64,000 nt of DNA from Arachidicoccus terrestris (GTDB lineage Bacteria > Bacteroidota > Bacteroidia > Chitinophagales > Chitinophagaceae). The position numbers were made by a program, and so were the translations under genes. Under the pieces are notes generated by a model, which worked only from the letters and a program-made list of their open reading frames with translations, had not been told where the DNA came from and made no database searches. How positions within the stretch are numbered: position 1 is the stretch's first letter; each line of letters opens with the position of its first letter. Of the stretch, positions 32,940 to 41,768 are shown one piece after another. The stretch covers positions 3,472,001 through 3,536,000 of the forward strand of contig NZ_CP083387.1 in the NCBI RefSeq assembly GCF_020042345.1, in the 5' to 3' direction.

Positions 32940-34454
32940 ATGGGTTGGCTATACGTGATTTTATATTTGGTCGGATGGCCAATTGGCGTCTACGGAATGT
33001 TTAAAAAGGCAGGGATCGCTCCATGGAAAGCGTTTATTCCTTTTTATAATACTTGGATCATTTGTGAGCTATGTGGCATTAGCAAAGTATGGTTTTGGTT
33101 ACAGCTGCTGCCCTTTGCGGGTCAGTTCATTACGATCTGGATTACAATCATCTTTGTCATGCATTTTGGACGTTTCAGCCTGATCGATCATGCTTTGACA
33201 GCTATTATTCCTTTTGTCTTTCTGCCCTATGTCGGATTTTCTGATAAGGTGAGGTATATTGGTCCTGAGGGCGTAAAGCTTTACAAGAAAACGACGATCC
33301 GCGAATGGATCGATGCCCTGGTTTTTGCGACGGTGGCAGCGACAATTATCCGTACATTTATCTTTGAAGCTTATGTAATCCCCACCGGAAGTATGGAAAA
33401 AACCCTATTGATCAATGATTTCCTTTTTGTCAATAAAATGAGCTATGGCGCCAGAATTCCTGAGACCCCCATCAGCTTCCCCTTTGTTCATAACTTTATG
33501 CCTTTTTCTACTACGCAGCCTTCCTATTCCAAGGCTGTTCATTGGCCGTATAAACGCCTGCCCGCTTTTACGGAGGTTAAAAGGAATGATGTTGTGGTAT
33601 TTAATTTTCCAGCTGGAGATACGATTATCAATGAGCCCGGTTTTGGTTCCGCCTATCCTTATTATCAAGTACTGCGGGATGTATACCATGGAGACCGGCA
33701 AAAGCTATTAGCAGAACATGAAATTCTGGTACATCCGATGGATAAGACCGATAACTATATCAAAAGGTGTACGGCTGTGCCGGGTGATACCCTACAGATC
33801 ATTAATACAGAACTCTATATCAACGGCAAAAAAGCCTATGTGCCACCCACATCTCAAATGGAATATCTGGTAACAACCAATGGCAATTCTTTCTCAGATG
33901 CCTATCTGCGGGATGAATTACAGGTAAAACTGGAACCGGTGAACGAAGGGGATGTACCAGAGATGGAGCAGGAAAACCCCAATCTTTATAAATTTGATGT
34001 ACGTGCAGCTGATATAGAAAAAATTAGAAAATTACCGAATGTTGTGAGCGTACATTATGCGATCCAGAATAATAAGGATCTATTCCCCTTTTATGATCAT
34101 ACGGATAGTAGTTGGACACCAGATAACTTTGGGCCACTCTGGGTCCCCAAAAAAGGCGCGACTGTTACCCTTACTTCCAAGAATATTGCTATCTACAGAA
34201 GAATTATTCATACTTACGAACACCATACACTGGAAGAGCAAGGCGATACATTTGTTATTGATGGTAAAAAGACCAATCAATATACTTTCGAATATAACTA
34301 CTATTGGATGATGGGGGATAACCGTCACCGGAGCCAGGATAGCCGTTACTGGGGATTTGTTCCGGAGACGGCCATAGTCGGAAAGGCTTCCCTGATCTGG
34401 TTTAGCTGGCAAGATGGGCCTAGATGGAAAAGAATATTTAAGTCTATTCAATAA
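32940..34454 (+). CDS. lepB: type I signal peptidase, large Bacteroidota form
   Basis: From the ATG at 32940 the protein is 504 residues. The first ~100 residues form three or four membrane segments of a DUF5684-like domain, then a further membrane anchor (ALVFATVAATIIRTFIF) leads into the S26 protease domain. The nucleophile is Ser151 in VIPTGSMEKTLLINDFLF, the base is Lys275 in NYIKRCTAVPGDT, and the last box is MGDNRHRSQDSRYWGFVPE. A large insert of about 150 residues separates the lysine box from the last box, as in relatives. It cleaves signal peptides on the outer face of the inner membrane. Confidence 0.92.
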   Translation: MGWLYVILYLVGWPIGVYGMFKKAGIAPWKAFIPFYNTWIICELCGISKVWFWLQLLPFAGQFITIWITIIFVMHFGRFSLIDHALTAIIPFVFLPYVGFSDKVRYIGPEGVKLYKKTTIREWIDALVFATVAATIIRTFIFEAYVIPTGSMEKTLLINDFLFVNKMSYGARIPETPISFPFVHNFMPFSTTQPSYSKAVHWPYKRLPAFTEVKRNDVVVFNFPAGDTIINEPGFGSAYPYYQVLRDVYHGDRQKLLAEHEILVHPMDKTDNYIKRCTAVPGDTLQIINTELYINGKKAYVPPTSQMEYLVTTNGNSFSDAYLRDELQVKLEPVNEGDVPEMEQENPNLYKFDVRAADIEKIRKLPNVVSVHYAIQNNKDLFPFYDHTDSSWTPDNFGPLWVPKKGATVTLTSKNIAIYRRIIHTYEHHTLEEQGDTFVIDGKKTNQYTFEYNYYWMMGDNRHRSQDSRYWGFVPETAIVGKASLIWFSWQDGPRWKRIFKSIQ

Positions 34455-34517
34455 TGGCTGTGTAATTGATCCGGCTGGGCGGAATAACTGAAAAATATCT
34501 TGTATAAGATAATATAA

Positions 34518-34569
34518 AAGTAAGAGCCTGCTTTGTAAGCAATAGTGTTACTAAGGCAGGCTCTTACTT
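34518..34569. terminator. long hairpin terminator between convergent genes
   Basis: A perfect 14-bp stem (AAGTAAGAGCCTGC at 34518-34531 with 34556-34569) can be extended by a few weaker pairs into the loop. It lies between lepB and the convergent VOC gene and should stop transcription from both sides, although the T tracts are short. Confidence 0.65.
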
Positions 34570-34611
34570 GTATCCTTTCAAGGATTGTATTTACTGGTAA
34601 AAATGGTTCAT

Positions 34612-35025
34612 CTATGTAACTATACCATTCAATCTATTAATGGCTGCCGTAGTAACTGGCGTGAACAGGTTAATGAGGTTGTCTTCGGGATCCCGAAACA
34701 ACAGGGAGCGATTGCCCCAAGGCATATTTGTCGGAAATTGAATAATATAGGGTGTAATTAAACTGGAGAGTCTGTTAAATGCGCTATCGACGTTCTCCAC
34801 AAAAAACTCAATGATACTTGTTTTATTTTGACCTGCCTTAATAATATTATCGGCTCCAAAGAGCTTGAGAGTTTGGGTACTGCCTATCGCCAGGGTGGCC
34901 GACGGCGTTTTTATTTCTGCAAAATCAGGGGTATACCAAACAGGTTTAACGTTCATGATTTTTTCATAGAAATCGACCATTTTTTGTATATCACCTGCGA
35001 TAATTCTAACTGATGCAAGACGCAT
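34612..35025 (-). CDS. VOC (glyoxalase/dioxygenase-fold) superfamily protein
   Basis: The 137-residue protein shows the paired beta-alpha-beta-beta-beta pattern of the VOC superfamily: LASVRIIAGDIQKMVDFYEK at the start and MPWGNRSLLFRDPEDNLINL in the second half. Members include glyoxalase, fosfomycin-resistance and bleomycin-binding proteins and dioxygenases; the exact activity is not evident. Metal-binding positions look incomplete, with RDPEDN providing an acidic residue. It stands alone. Confidence 0.75.
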   Translation of the reverse strand: MRLASVRIIAGDIQKMVDFYEKIMNVKPVWYTPDFAEIKTPSATLAIGSTQTLKLFGADNIIKAGQNKTSIIEFFVENVDSAFNRLSSLITPYIIQFPTNMPWGNRSLLFRDPEDNLINLFTPVTTAAINRLNGIVT

Positions 35026-35458
35026 AATGTTATTTTTAATTTATAAAGAGTTAATGATTCCATAGCAAAGTACAGAAAGGGGAGTGACAGCAGTATGGCA
35101 GCCATTTTTCTTGTTTATTCTTTTAACAAAATGTTGTTGCATTGTTGATCTGTCATTGGAACGCATTATGATCCGTCGAGCGTTCGATAAGGGCGGATAT
35201 TTAACAGAACGGCTAAGATCTGCCAGTATTTAAAATCCTGACTCACGTAATTTATTTTAGATAGAGGATTGTGTGATTGATCGGCGAGGTAGGAATTCGC
35301 TTCCAAACGGATTGATTATAAGCCGTTCCAGTATTAAATTATCATCATTAAACTATTAACAAAGCAGGTTTAGGACCCTGTTGGTAACATTAAGTTAACC
35401 TTCTGGTAATATTGGGATAATTAAATCTTGATTTCTTTGTGCCAAATATTAGAATCGT
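35026..35458. other. 433-base gap upstream of the phosphate island
   Basis: No gene is evident. The right-hand 75 bases hold the Pho-box-like direct repeats and a -7 element, listed separately. The left part is promoter-like AT-rich sequence without clear structure. Confidence 0.5.
35384..35439 (+). promoter_or_regulatory. Pho-box-like 11-bp direct repeats and -7 element
   Basis: Three tandem 11-bp units at 35384-35394, 35395-35405 and 35406-35416 share the pattern (G/T)TAA(C/T)nTTnnG. A weaker fourth unit may follow. A -7-like TTTCTTTG (one mismatch) lies at 35432-35439, with the repeats sitting where the -33 box should be. This is the layout of PhoB-activated promoters, where dimers bind 11-bp repeats. 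Confidence 0.6.
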
Positions 35459-36685
35459 ATGATCAGGATAGGTAATTACCTAATTGTTATTCTATTGTCT
35501 ATTTGCAGCACATCTTCCTTCTTGAAAGCCCAGGTTTTTAATAGTGATGATTCCTCTTTTGCAGCCGGAACCCCAAAAACAGGTCGCCTGTGGGGATATG
35601 CTTTCGGTGATTATGCAATAAAAGCACATAGCGATTCTATGGTTAGAGGAGGTGCCAATCAGTATACCGGAATGAAAGAAAGTGAGAATGCATTTGCTTT
35701 TAGAAGGATCTATCTAGGATATGATTATAATATCAGTAAAAAGTTTTCCACGGAAATTTTGTTGGCTGCGGAGGATAATGTCACACATACCAATGCAGCA
35801 GGTAATACGACTACTTCAGGTGATTTACTGACCAATAATAAGTATACTTTTTATATCAAATACGCAAATCTTCGTTGGCGAAATATCTGGCGCGGGACAG
35901 ATTTAATCTTAGGACAGTCGATGACACCGGCTTTTTCTGCAAATTCCGAACGAGTATGGGGGTATAGGAGCGTCGAAAGAACCGTTGCGGATATTCGCAG
36001 GACACCTTCATTTGATCTAGGCGTTTCATTGCAGGGCAGATTTGATAACGAAGGCAATTATGGCTACGACCTTATGGTGGGTAATGGCACCAGTGCTGTC
36101 CCTGAAAATAATAAGTTCAAATGGTTTTATGGGGATTTATGGGCCAGTTTTTTCGATAAAAAATTAAAGATTCAGCTGTATGGGGATTATGAACGGTTGA
36201 ATTGGACGAATAGCTGGCATCATGCACGCAATATGGTCAAAGCTTTCATTGGTTATGCTGACAAGTTATATGCACTGGGTGCAGAAGGCTTTATCAATCA
36301 TGGTCAGAATGATGTTGCTGGCATCAGCGGCAGTAGTGCAGATACACTCAATGCCGATGCGCTCGGTCTCTCTTTTTTTGGACGTGCCAGTATACTGCCC
36401 GGTAAATTAATGGCCTTCTCCAGAATTGATTTTTTTAATCCGGATCGCCATTATGACAACCAAAAATATGAAACCTACCAAGGATTTTCTTCTCATTATG
36501 ATCCTAACACGAAGGAAAAATTCATTACTGCGGGACTGGACTTTACACCCGTAGGTAATGTTCATATAATACCCAATGTCTGGTATAACAGTTACGATGG
36601 AAGGCAGGCTAATCTGACCGGAGTAGAAAAACATGATTATGATCTGGTCTACCGGCTGACCTTTCATTATGTGTTTGGAAAATAG
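35459..36685 (+). CDS. outer-membrane porin, OprO/OprP-like, of the phosphate island
   Basis: The 408-residue protein has a signal peptide (cleavage near LKAQ, about residue 25) and then a beta-rich barrel with alternating polar and aromatic residues, ending in LTFHYVFGK, typical of outer-membrane barrels. Blocks such as RRIYLGYDYNISKKFSTEI and NLRWRNIWRGTDLILGQSMT resemble the phosphate-selective porin family. Its place right before pstS supports phosphate passage, but the true solute selectivity is not readable. It is first in the operon after the Pho-box-like repeats. Confidence 0.75.
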   Translation: MIRIGNYLIVILLSICSTSSFLKAQVFNSDDSSFAAGTPKTGRLWGYAFGDYAIKAHSDSMVRGGANQYTGMKESENAFAFRRIYLGYDYNISKKFSTEILLAAEDNVTHTNAAGNTTTSGDLLTNNKYTFYIKYANLRWRNIWRGTDLILGQSMTPAFSANSERVWGYRSVERTVADIRRTPSFDLGVSLQGRFDNEGNYGYDLMVGNGTSAVPENNKFKWFYGDLWASFFDKKLKIQLYGDYERLNWTNSWHHARNMVKAFIGYADKLYALGAEGFINHGQNDVAGISGSSADTLNADALGLSFFGRASILPGKLMAFSRIDFFNPDRHYDNQKYETYQGFSSHYDPNTKEKFITAGLDFTPVGNVHIIPNVWYNSYDGRQANLTGVEKHDYDLVYRLTFHYVFGK

Positions 36686-36767
36686 TAGTCTTCAGATTTT
36701 GATTTAGGCATCAAGTAAATGGGCTTCACATGCCTTAAGAAAACATAAACATTAAATAAAAATAAAA

Positions 36768-37841
36768 ATGAAAAAGATACAATTCAGATCATGCATATTG
36801 GCATTTGTGGCTATAGTGACAGTCCTGTCGTTTACTGCATGTAACGGTGGTAGTTCTGGTACAGGTAATGCCGGGATTATCGGCGCCGGAAGTTCCTTTG
36901 ATAACCCGTTATTTTCTAAAATGTTCTCTGTCTATCATGATTCGACCAAAATCCAGGTGAACTATCAATCCGTAGGCTCCGGCGCTGGTATATCGCAATT
37001 GACACATAAGACAATTGACTTTGGTGCTTCAGATGCGCCCATGAATGAAACCCAGATGAAAGCGGTTCAGGGAGATGTTTTACATATACCGGTCACGGCC
37101 GGAGCGGTTGTTATCAGTTACAACCTGCCAGGGTTTACAGACTCTATAAAGCTCACACCTGGTATCGTTGCGGATATATTTTTAGGGAAGATAAAGAAAT
37201 GGAATGATCCGGTCATTGCGGCGGTAAACCCGAATGTGGTTTTGCCTGCGATTGATATCGTCGTGGCACATCGTTCAGACGGAAGCGGGACATCGGCTAT
37301 ATTTACTTCTTATTTATCGAAGATCAGCCCCGAGTGGAATAGTAAGGTGGGGAATGGCACTTCTGTTAACTGGCCTATCGGCTTAGGCGGTAAAGGTAAT
37401 GAAGGTGTTTCAGGACTGGTTAAGCAGACTCCGGGCGGTGTTGGCTACATTGAGCTGGCTTATGCGATCCAAAATCATATGCCTTATGCGAGCATTCAGA
37501 ATAAGGCAGGCAACTTTATAGTGCCCTCTATTGAAAGTGTTACTGCTGCAGCCGACATCGATATCCCACAGGACGGAAAGGTATTGCTTACAAATACGGA
37601 GGCTGCACAAGGATATCCCATTTCTGGCTTTTCATGGGTATTGATCTACAAAGAACAAAATTATAACAATAGGACGCAGGCACAAGCTACACAGCTTGTT
37701 CAGCTGATTAACTGGATGATTCATAATGGACAGCAATTTAGCAGCAAGTTAGATTATGCGCCACTTTCCGGTGCAGCGGTTGCTACAGGTGAAACTATTT
37801 TAAAATCGGCGACTTACAATGGCCAGCCCATTTTAAAATAA
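36768..37841 (+). CDS. pstS: phosphate ABC transporter substrate-binding lipoprotein
   Basis: The 357-residue product has a lipobox (SFTAC, lipidated Cys25). The mature protein shows PstS signatures: GAGSSFDNPLFSKMFSVYHD, the phosphate-binding YQSVGSGAGISQL and DFGASDAPMNE, then VAHRSDGSGTSAIFTSYLS. It captures phosphate in the periplasm and delivers it to PstCA. The porin gene lies 82 bases upstream and pstC follows; a hairpin sits between pstS and pstC, often seen after highly expressed binding-protein genes. Confidence 0.95.
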   Translation: MKKIQFRSCILAFVAIVTVLSFTACNGGSSGTGNAGIIGAGSSFDNPLFSKMFSVYHDSTKIQVNYQSVGSGAGISQLTHKTIDFGASDAPMNETQMKAVQGDVLHIPVTAGAVVISYNLPGFTDSIKLTPGIVADIFLGKIKKWNDPVIAAVNPNVVLPAIDIVVAHRSDGSGTSAIFTSYLSKISPEWNSKVGNGTSVNWPIGLGGKGNEGVSGLVKQTPGGVGYIELAYAIQNHMPYASIQNKAGNFIVPSIESVTAAADIDIPQDGKVLLTNTEAAQGYPISGFSWVLIYKEQNYNNRTQAQATQLVQLINWMIHNGQQFSSKLDYAPLSGAAVATGETILKSATYNGQPILK

Positions 37842-37865
37842 GCCAGGTGTTGGAAATAGGTATAG

Positions 37866-38924
37866 GTGACTGATACGGCCCCAGGTAAAGGGGCTGTATT
37901 AAAGCCTCTGAAACAAAAAAACTATTTTAGAATGGATTCAGTTATACATGACATTGGAGCTTCGTCGCAGGTGCAAAGCGCTGTTGTACCCCAGACAAAG
38001 GCAGGTACACATAATGAAAGGCTGTTACGGCCGGGCCGAATACGTAAGGGAATCAGAAGGGAAAGATTTTTCAAAAAGACCTTGTCTTTTACAGGTTTAA
38101 TGATTATACTGATTGTCTTTGGAATTCTGGCCACGCTGTTCTATCAATCTCTGCCGGCGATCCAGTCACTCGGGGCACGTTTTTTCTGGAGCAGCACCTG
38201 GAACCCCGTAGAAAATATTTTTGGTGCGTTACCTTTTCTGGTGGGAACACTTATTACTTCTTTTTTAGCATTGATTATTTCCGTTCCCTTTTCAATAGCT
38301 ATTGCCGTTTTTCTCGGAGAGTATTTTCCTAAAGGAGGTTTTTCCAATTTTATCAAGAATACTATTGATTTGATCGCAGCAGTACCCTCTGTTATATTTG
38401 GTTTTTGGGGTTTCTTTGTACTGGTTCCTATTATCAGGATACTGGAAATGAAATTTGGGATTATGCCTAACGGCGTAGGCTTATTTTCTGCATCATTGAT
38501 ATTGGCGATTATGATTATCCCATACGCTGCATCTCTGGGAACGACAATGATTCGTATGGTGCCGGCCTCCTTAAAGGAAGGGGCTTATGCATTAGGCGCA
38601 ACCCGGTGGGAAGTATTGCGCAAGGTCATTGTCCCCTATTCTAAATCAGGACTTTTTGCGGGGATCCTTTTGTCACTGGGCAGAGCCATAGGCGAGACAA
38701 TGGCGGTTACTATGCTCATCGGGAACGCGAATTTTCTACCCAAAAGCATTTTTTCGCCGGGTAATACCATGGCCAGTGTGATTGCTAATGAATTCACGGA
38801 GGCGGATCACCCTATTTATGTATCGGCCTTGATTGAAATGGGGCTGTTCTTATTTCTGGTGACTTTTGTTATAAACCTAATAGGCAAAAAAATTATCAAA
38901 CGCGCGACCAGCAACAATGGTTGA
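37866..38924 (+). CDS. pstC: phosphate ABC transporter permease PstC
   Basis: With the GTG at 37866 the protein is 352 residues; an ATG at 37932 would give 330 and leave the junction hairpin non-coding. The N-terminal ~70 residues are polar and basic, longer than in most PstC proteins. Six membrane segments follow, with the EAA loop in AASLKEGAYALGATRWEVLRK contacting the ATPase and ILLSLGRAIGETMAVTMLIG. It forms the channel with PstA in the inner membrane. pstA overlaps its end by 8 bases. Confidence 0.93.
   Translation: MTDTAPGKGAVLKPLKQKNYFRMDSVIHDIGASSQVQSAVVPQTKAGTHNERLLRPGRIRKGIRRERFFKKTLSFTGLMIILIVFGILATLFYQSLPAIQSLGARFFWSSTWNPVENIFGALPFLVGTLITSFLALIISVPFSIAIAVFLGEYFPKGGFSNFIKNTIDLIAAVPSVIFGFWGFFVLVPIIRILEMKFGIMPNGVGLFSASLILAIMIIPYAASLGTTMIRMVPASLKEGAYALGATRWEVLRKVIVPYSKSGLFAGILLSLGRAIGETMAVTMLIGNANFLPKSIFSPGNTMASVIANEFTEADHPIYVSALIEMGLFLFLVTFVINLIGKKIIKRATSNNG
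37875..37897 (+). other. hairpin at the pstS-pstC junction
   Basis: An 8-bp stem (ACGGCCCC at 37875-37882 with 37890-37897, one G-T pair) has a 7-base loop. There is no T tract. It could protect the pstS part of the mRNA from 3' decay. It overlaps the 5' end of pstC if the GTG at 37866 is the start, but precedes it if the ATG at 37932 is used. Confidence 0.5.
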
Positions 38925-39783
38925 TATAATTTACCCTATGAATGATCGATTAAAACTCCGGATTTTTAAGAATAAAGCGATGCAGGGCGTCATTATTGCG
39001 TTGACCTTTCTATGCGTTCTTCCGCTGGCCTTTATCCTGATCTACATTATAAAATCGGGGATAACAGCTATCAACTGGGATTTTATAACAAATATTCCAA
39101 AACCCGTTGGAGAAACAGGTGGTGGCGTCGCCAATGCGCTGTTGGGGACCCTGATTATTATTGTCGTGGCAACTGTTATCGCCGTTCCCATTGGTATCCT
39201 CTGTGGCGTGTATCTGAGCGAAAATAAAAAAAGTAAAATCGCGTATTGGGCAAGTGTTTGCGTAGATATTCTCCAGGGAGTGCCTTCCATTGTGATCGGA
39301 ATTGTTGCCTATTTTTGGATTGTGCGGCCAATGGGAGGTTTCTCGGCATTGTCGGGCAGTATTGCCCTGGCCATAATGATGTTTCCCATTATTATCCGCT
39401 CCACAGAGGAAACACTTAAACTGATTCCTGATTCACTTAAGGAAGCAGCTTATGCACTGGGCATGCCTACTCATAAAGTGATCCTGAAAGTGATCGTTCC
39501 TTGTGGATTTAGTGGAATAATATCAGGGGTAATGCTTTCTGTTGCCAGAATTGCCGGAGAGACGGCGCCTTTGCTGTTTACTGCCTTTGGCAATCCTTTC
39601 ATAGAAACCAATTTATTAAAGCCGATGCAAAGTTTACCTTTGCTGATTTTCAATTATGCGACCAGTTCCTATAAGGATTGGCAAAATCTCGCCTGGGGCG
39701 CTTCACTGGTGTTACTGGTCTTTGTCCTGGCGCTTAATCTTCTTACAAAATTGATGACGAGAAAATGGAAAGTACAATTATAA
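38917..39783 (+). CDS. pstA: phosphate ABC transporter permease PstA
   Basis: The 288-residue permease has six membrane segments and the PstA-type EAA loop, PDSLKEAAYALGMPTHKVIL, followed by SVARIAGETAPLLFTAFGNP. The start may be 38917 (overlapping pstC) or the ATG at 38938. It overlaps pstB by 19 bases, indicating translational coupling within the pstSCAB unit. Confidence 0.94.
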   Translation: MVDIIYPMNDRLKLRIFKNKAMQGVIIALTFLCVLPLAFILIYIIKSGITAINWDFITNIPKPVGETGGGVANALLGTLIIIVVATVIAVPIGILCGVYLSENKKSKIAYWASVCVDILQGVPSIVIGIVAYFWIVRPMGGFSALSGSIALAIMMFPIIIRSTEETLKLIPDSLKEAAYALGMPTHKVILKVIVPCGFSGIISGVMLSVARIAGETAPLLFTAFGNPFIETNLLKPMQSLPLLIFNYATSSYKDWQNLAWGASLVLLVFVLALNLLTKLMTRKWKVQL

Positions 39784-40523
39784 AAGCAATTAACTATAAT
39801 GCCTATTTTGGGGAGAATCAGGTCGTCAAAGACGTGAGCATGGACATTCCGCGCAACAGCGTTATCGCTGTTATGGGTCCCTCGGGTTGTGGGAAAACCA
39901 CTTTTTTAAGAGGCATTAACCGAATGCACGAACTGGTACCGGGTGCACATGCCGACGGGAATATATGGCTAAACGATGAAGATGTGATGGAGATGCATCC
40001 GATTGTTGTACGTCTTAAAATTGGTATGGTGTTTCAGCGGCCCAATCCTTTTCCTAATCTGAGCATTCATGATAATGTCCTTGCCGGCTATAAACTCAAT
40101 GGGATAAAACTCTCTAAGTCAGATAGAGAAAGGATCGTGGAGGAGTCATTGACGAAGGTAGCTCTTTGGAAAGAAGTTAAGGACTCCCTGATGAAAAAGG
40201 GGACTTTTCTTTCGGGTGGTCAGCAACAGCGTCTCTGTATCGCTAGGGCTGTTGCAATGCAACCGGAAGTGCTCTTATTTGATGAACCGACTTCGGCCCT
40301 GGATCCGATTTCTACTGCTACGGTAGAGGAGCTATTTAAAGAGCTGAAGAAGAATTATACACTGATCATCGTCACCCATAATATGCAGCAGGCAGCCAGG
40401 GTCAGTGATAAGACGGCTTTCTTCTATATGGGAGAACTGGTCGAATACGATGAAACAAACCTTATGTTTACCAACCCTGCAGATCAACGGACACAAAATT
40501 ATATAACCGGTAGATTCAGTTAA
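39765..40523 (+). CDS. pstB: phosphate ABC transporter ATP-binding protein PstB
   Basis: The 252-residue ATPase has Walker A (GPSGCGKTTFLRGINRM), the Q-loop MVFQRPNPFPNLSI typical of PstB, the signature LSGGQQQRLCIARA, Walker B (LLFDEPTSALDP) and the switch HN in VTHNMQQAARV. It drives phosphate import from the cytosolic face. Its start lies inside the end of pstA. Confidence 0.96.
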   Translation: MESTIIKAINYNAYFGENQVVKDVSMDIPRNSVIAVMGPSGCGKTTFLRGINRMHELVPGAHADGNIWLNDEDVMEMHPIVVRLKIGMVFQRPNPFPNLSIHDNVLAGYKLNGIKLSKSDRERIVEESLTKVALWKEVKDSLMKKGTFLSGGQQQRLCIARAVAMQPEVLLFDEPTSALDPISTATVEELFKELKKNYTLIIVTHNMQQAARVSDKTAFFYMGELVEYDETNLMFTNPADQRTQNYITGRFS

Positions 40524-40548
40524 TGGTCTATTTCCAAATTAGCAAACT

Positions 40549-41217
40549 ATGGCACAGATAGAACTTGAGATAAAGAGCCTGAAAGAAGAACTTGTCAATA
40601 TGGGCGACCTGGTTAAAGCGCAACTCCAGAAATCCAAAACGGCGCTTAAGAATTTTGATAAGAATCTGGCCCGTGAAATAGTGGTTAAGGAAAAACGGGT
40701 AAACGGCTATGAATTGAAAATTGACCGTGATTGCGAGAATATCCTGGCACTCCGGACACCTGTCGCTATTGACTTAAGATTTATATTAGCGGTACTGAAA
40801 ATTAATAACAACCTGGAAAGAATAGGAGATATTGCGGAAGGCATTGCTAAATATATCATCCATACAGAAACTAAGTTTGCATCCACCTTGCTTGAGCAAT
40901 CCAAAGTCTTACAGATGCTGGAGGTTGGTATATCTATTTTAGAAGATGGACTTGCTTCCTTCGAACATGAGAATACGATTCTGGCAAGGAGTATTTTTTT
41001 AAGAGATGAATTTTTGGATGAAGTGAACTTTCAGGCGATTAATTTTACAAAAACATATTTGGCCGAGCACCCTTCAGAAATTGACGAAACACTTTATATC
41101 CTTTCCATTATCCGCAAATTAGAACGGGTGGGGGATCAGGTGAAAAATATTGCAGAAGAAATCATATTTTACATTGAGGCAAAAGTCCTTAAGCATAACA
41201 AAGATGCACAGCCATAA
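40549..41217 (+). CDS. phoU: phosphate signalling protein PhoU
   Basis: The 222-residue all-helical protein has two PhoU repeats: LVNMGDLVKAQLQKSKTAL with the later RFILAVLKINNNLERIGDIA, and a second copy ending SIIRKLERVGDQVKNIAEEI. The E/DxxxD metal-binding positions are present in both. PhoU links PstSCAB activity to the phosphate sensor kinase and keeps the Pho regulon off in high phosphate. It ends the phosphate operon; the kinase and response regulator are not in this window. Confidence 0.94.
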   Translation: MAQIELEIKSLKEELVNMGDLVKAQLQKSKTALKNFDKNLAREIVVKEKRVNGYELKIDRDCENILALRTPVAIDLRFILAVLKINNNLERIGDIAEGIAKYIIHTETKFASTLLEQSKVLQMLEVGISILEDGLASFEHENTILARSIFLRDEFLDEVNFQAINFTKTYLAEHPSEIDETLYILSIIRKLERVGDQVKNIAEEIIFYIEAKVLKHNKDAQP

Positions 41218-41768
41218 CTACACTATTTGAGCGAAACAGGTTGAAGTTGAGAAGAATGCGTTTTCCGTGGTTAACTCTCACAAACTCAGCTTTAATCCTA
41301 CGGATCAGCTAAGCGGTAGAGCATTGTCTTCACATTTTAAAATATCATGCAGATATCCGTCTGGAACGCCCGTCCAGATATTACTTAATTGAAAGGTGGT
41401 CAAGCAGGCGGATTTTCTTTGCCAATACATTATTATCACGCAATCATGCTCCGATAAGAATTGGCCTTTGGGTTCATTGACAGTTCTGGCAATAGTTTGT
41501 CTATTTCTTCCAATGATTCTATTGCTCGAAGCAAACTGATAGGTGATGACCATGTAAGGCCGGTTGGCGTACCATTTTCGGTAATTGCATATTAGCAAGC
41601 TGGTTAATTTTATGTTTTTGCCTGAAAATTGCTCACTGTTTCACTAAAATAGCCTAATTTGATTAGGCGAAGATATCAGCTTATCAGTCTGTCGGCTGAA
41701 TTTGCTGTGAATAGAGGAATTGGATTTATAACCAGCCGTTCAGCAGAGACAGGCTTTAAAATTTATTT
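41218..41768. other. 551-base gap between phoU and cdd, with one doubtful ORF
   Basis: It holds a weak 97-codon reading frame on the minus strand (separate entry), a tRNA D-arm-like string at 41307-41323, and a short perfect hairpin GCCTAAT-ttg-ATTAGGC at 41652-41668 without T tract. Nothing else is evident. Confidence 0.45.
41305..41598 (-). CDS. doubtful small ORF, 97 residues
   Basis: The frame has an ATG start and no overlap with a known gene. The composition is mixed, with no signal peptide, membrane segment or recognisable motif (NEPKGQFLSEHDCVIIMYWQ is the most protein-like part). No promoter or ribosome site stands out. It may be a small unknown protein, a remnant of a longer gene, or chance. 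Confidence 0.3.
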   Translation of the reverse strand: MLICNYRKWYANRPYMVITYQFASSNRIIGRNRQTIARTVNEPKGQFLSEHDCVIIMYWQRKSACLTTFQLSNIWTGVPDGYLHDILKCEDNALPLS

